Shown here: positions 63,524 through 64,000 of the stretch, in pieces
Layout: every line of letters starts with the position of its first letter
Position numbering within the stretch: position 1 is the stretch's first letter
Assembly: GCA_014529385.2 (NCBI GenBank)
Contig: CM043968.1
Coordinates: forward strand, 22,561,484 to 22,625,483
Reading direction: 5' to 3'
DNA length: 64,000 bases
Source: Adiantum capillus-veneris
Lineage: Eukaryota; Streptophyta; Polypodiopsida; Polypodiales; Pteridaceae
Translations under genes and position numbers: made by a program
The notes under the pieces: model-generated
The model's database searches: none
What the model was told of the DNA's origin: nothing
What the model saw: only the letters and a program-made list of their open reading frames with translations

Positions 63524-64000
63524 CCCAAAGATTTGCGGAAAACTTCAAGCTTCTCACGAGACAATGCCTTTGTGAAAACATCTGCAAGGTTGTCCTGTGT
63601 TGGCACATAAGCCAAGTTGATCTCTCCTAATGAGAGCCTCTCCCTGACATAGTGGCCTGTGTTGGCACATAAGCCAAGTTGATCTCTCCTAATGAGAGCC
63701 TCTCCCTGACATAGTGGTAATGCACCTCAATGTGCTTTGTGCGAGCATGAAAAACTAGGTTCCTCGCAACTGCCAATGCGCTCTGATTGTTAGTGTAGAT
63801 AGTGTTGGCAGCGTCCTGTCCAGCACCCAAATCATCCATAAGGCGTCTGAGCCATACACACTCAACCGTAGCTGTGAAGATTGCCCTGTACTCACCCTCA
63901 CAACTCGAAGTGGCCACAGTAGGTTGCTTCTTGCTCAACCATGATATACATGAACTGCCAAGCATGAAACAAAAACCACTTGTGGACACTGGCGTGTCAA
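63524..64000 (-). pseudogene. C3 copia RNase H, part 2 (continues past window)
   Basis: Minus-strand frame with [41 protein letters not shown] and [13 protein letters not shown], the RNase H end of a C1-family element. The order continues correctly from 59113 once C2 is removed. A 62-bp tandem duplication shifts the frame near 63655. The rest of C3 lies beyond the window. Confidence 0.93.
63594..63717. repeat. 62-bp perfect tandem duplication in C3
   Basis: 63594-63655 repeats exactly as 63656-63717 (unit starting cctgtgttggcacataagcc). C1 and C2 have a single copy, so the event is specific to C3. 62 is not a multiple of three, so it breaks the RNase H frame. Confidence 0.95.

Noticed and set aside
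63594-63717. CRISPR-like direct repeats
   Set aside because: Only two units with no spacer between, inside a plant retrotransposon. A simple tandem duplication.

Overview
This window looks like nuclear DNA from a land plant with a large, repeat-rich genome. The evidence is one plant-type intron-containing gene, many Ty1/copia and Ty3/gypsy LTR retrotransposons nested in one another, a LINE remnant, tRNA-iMet primer-binding sites and long simple repeats. Introns of more than 10 kb filled with retroelements would fit a fern or gymnosperm, but the sequence alone does not fix the species. There are no prokaryotic operons, CRISPR arrays or rRNA genes.

The only recognisable host gene is on the minus strand and spans 10365-35393. 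It is a WBP11 (WW-domain-binding protein 11) orthologue whose nine exons can be traced by protein similarity and GT-AG sites. The exons sum to 1608 nt and encode 535 residues without a stop. Exon 1 (35313-35393) and exon 2 (24481-24574) are separated by a 10.7 kb intron. Exon 2 and exon 3 (12289-12374) are separated by a 12.1 kb intron. The six remaining introns are 77-143 bp. Intron 2 holds a copia element (C1, 15260-20336, TSD acttt), a LINE remnant and a gypsy integrase fragment. Intron 1 holds several gypsy LTR ends, a gag-protease remnant (G3) and a gag/protease-only LTR element (T1, 28775-34478).

Left flank: 1-6760 is a decayed minus-strand gypsy element (G1) with gag, protease, reverse transcriptase and integrase remnants. 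At 8783-9182 lies an inverted-repeat/direct-repeat structure of unknown origin.

Right flank: a gypsy gag remnant (G4) is split by a minus-strand copia element (C4, LTRs 36987-37178 and 51567-51758, TSD ctttt). C4 contains a large, relatively well preserved gypsy element (G2, 39266 to about 51225). G2 has lost its 5' LTR, and most of the C4 gag-protease-integrase region is missing too. G2 is the most unusual object here. Its Gag has four zinc knuckles. Its Pol carries a second, DTGA-type retropepsin-like domain after integrase, followed by four W-[VI]-P-K motifs. Between integrase and the 3' LTR there is a further ORF and a duplicated polypurine-tract-like sequence. From about 53150 to 58790 there are fragments of a gypsy element (G5) and of copia elements in both orientations. 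From 58795 to the window end a minus-strand copia element (C3) of the C1 family is split by a plus-strand member of the same family (C2, 59119-63518, TSD gtaag).

All retroelement coding regions contain stops or frameshifts. Where a change can be inferred, most stops fit C-to-T change at CG or CHG sites, as expected for methylated, silenced plant DNA.
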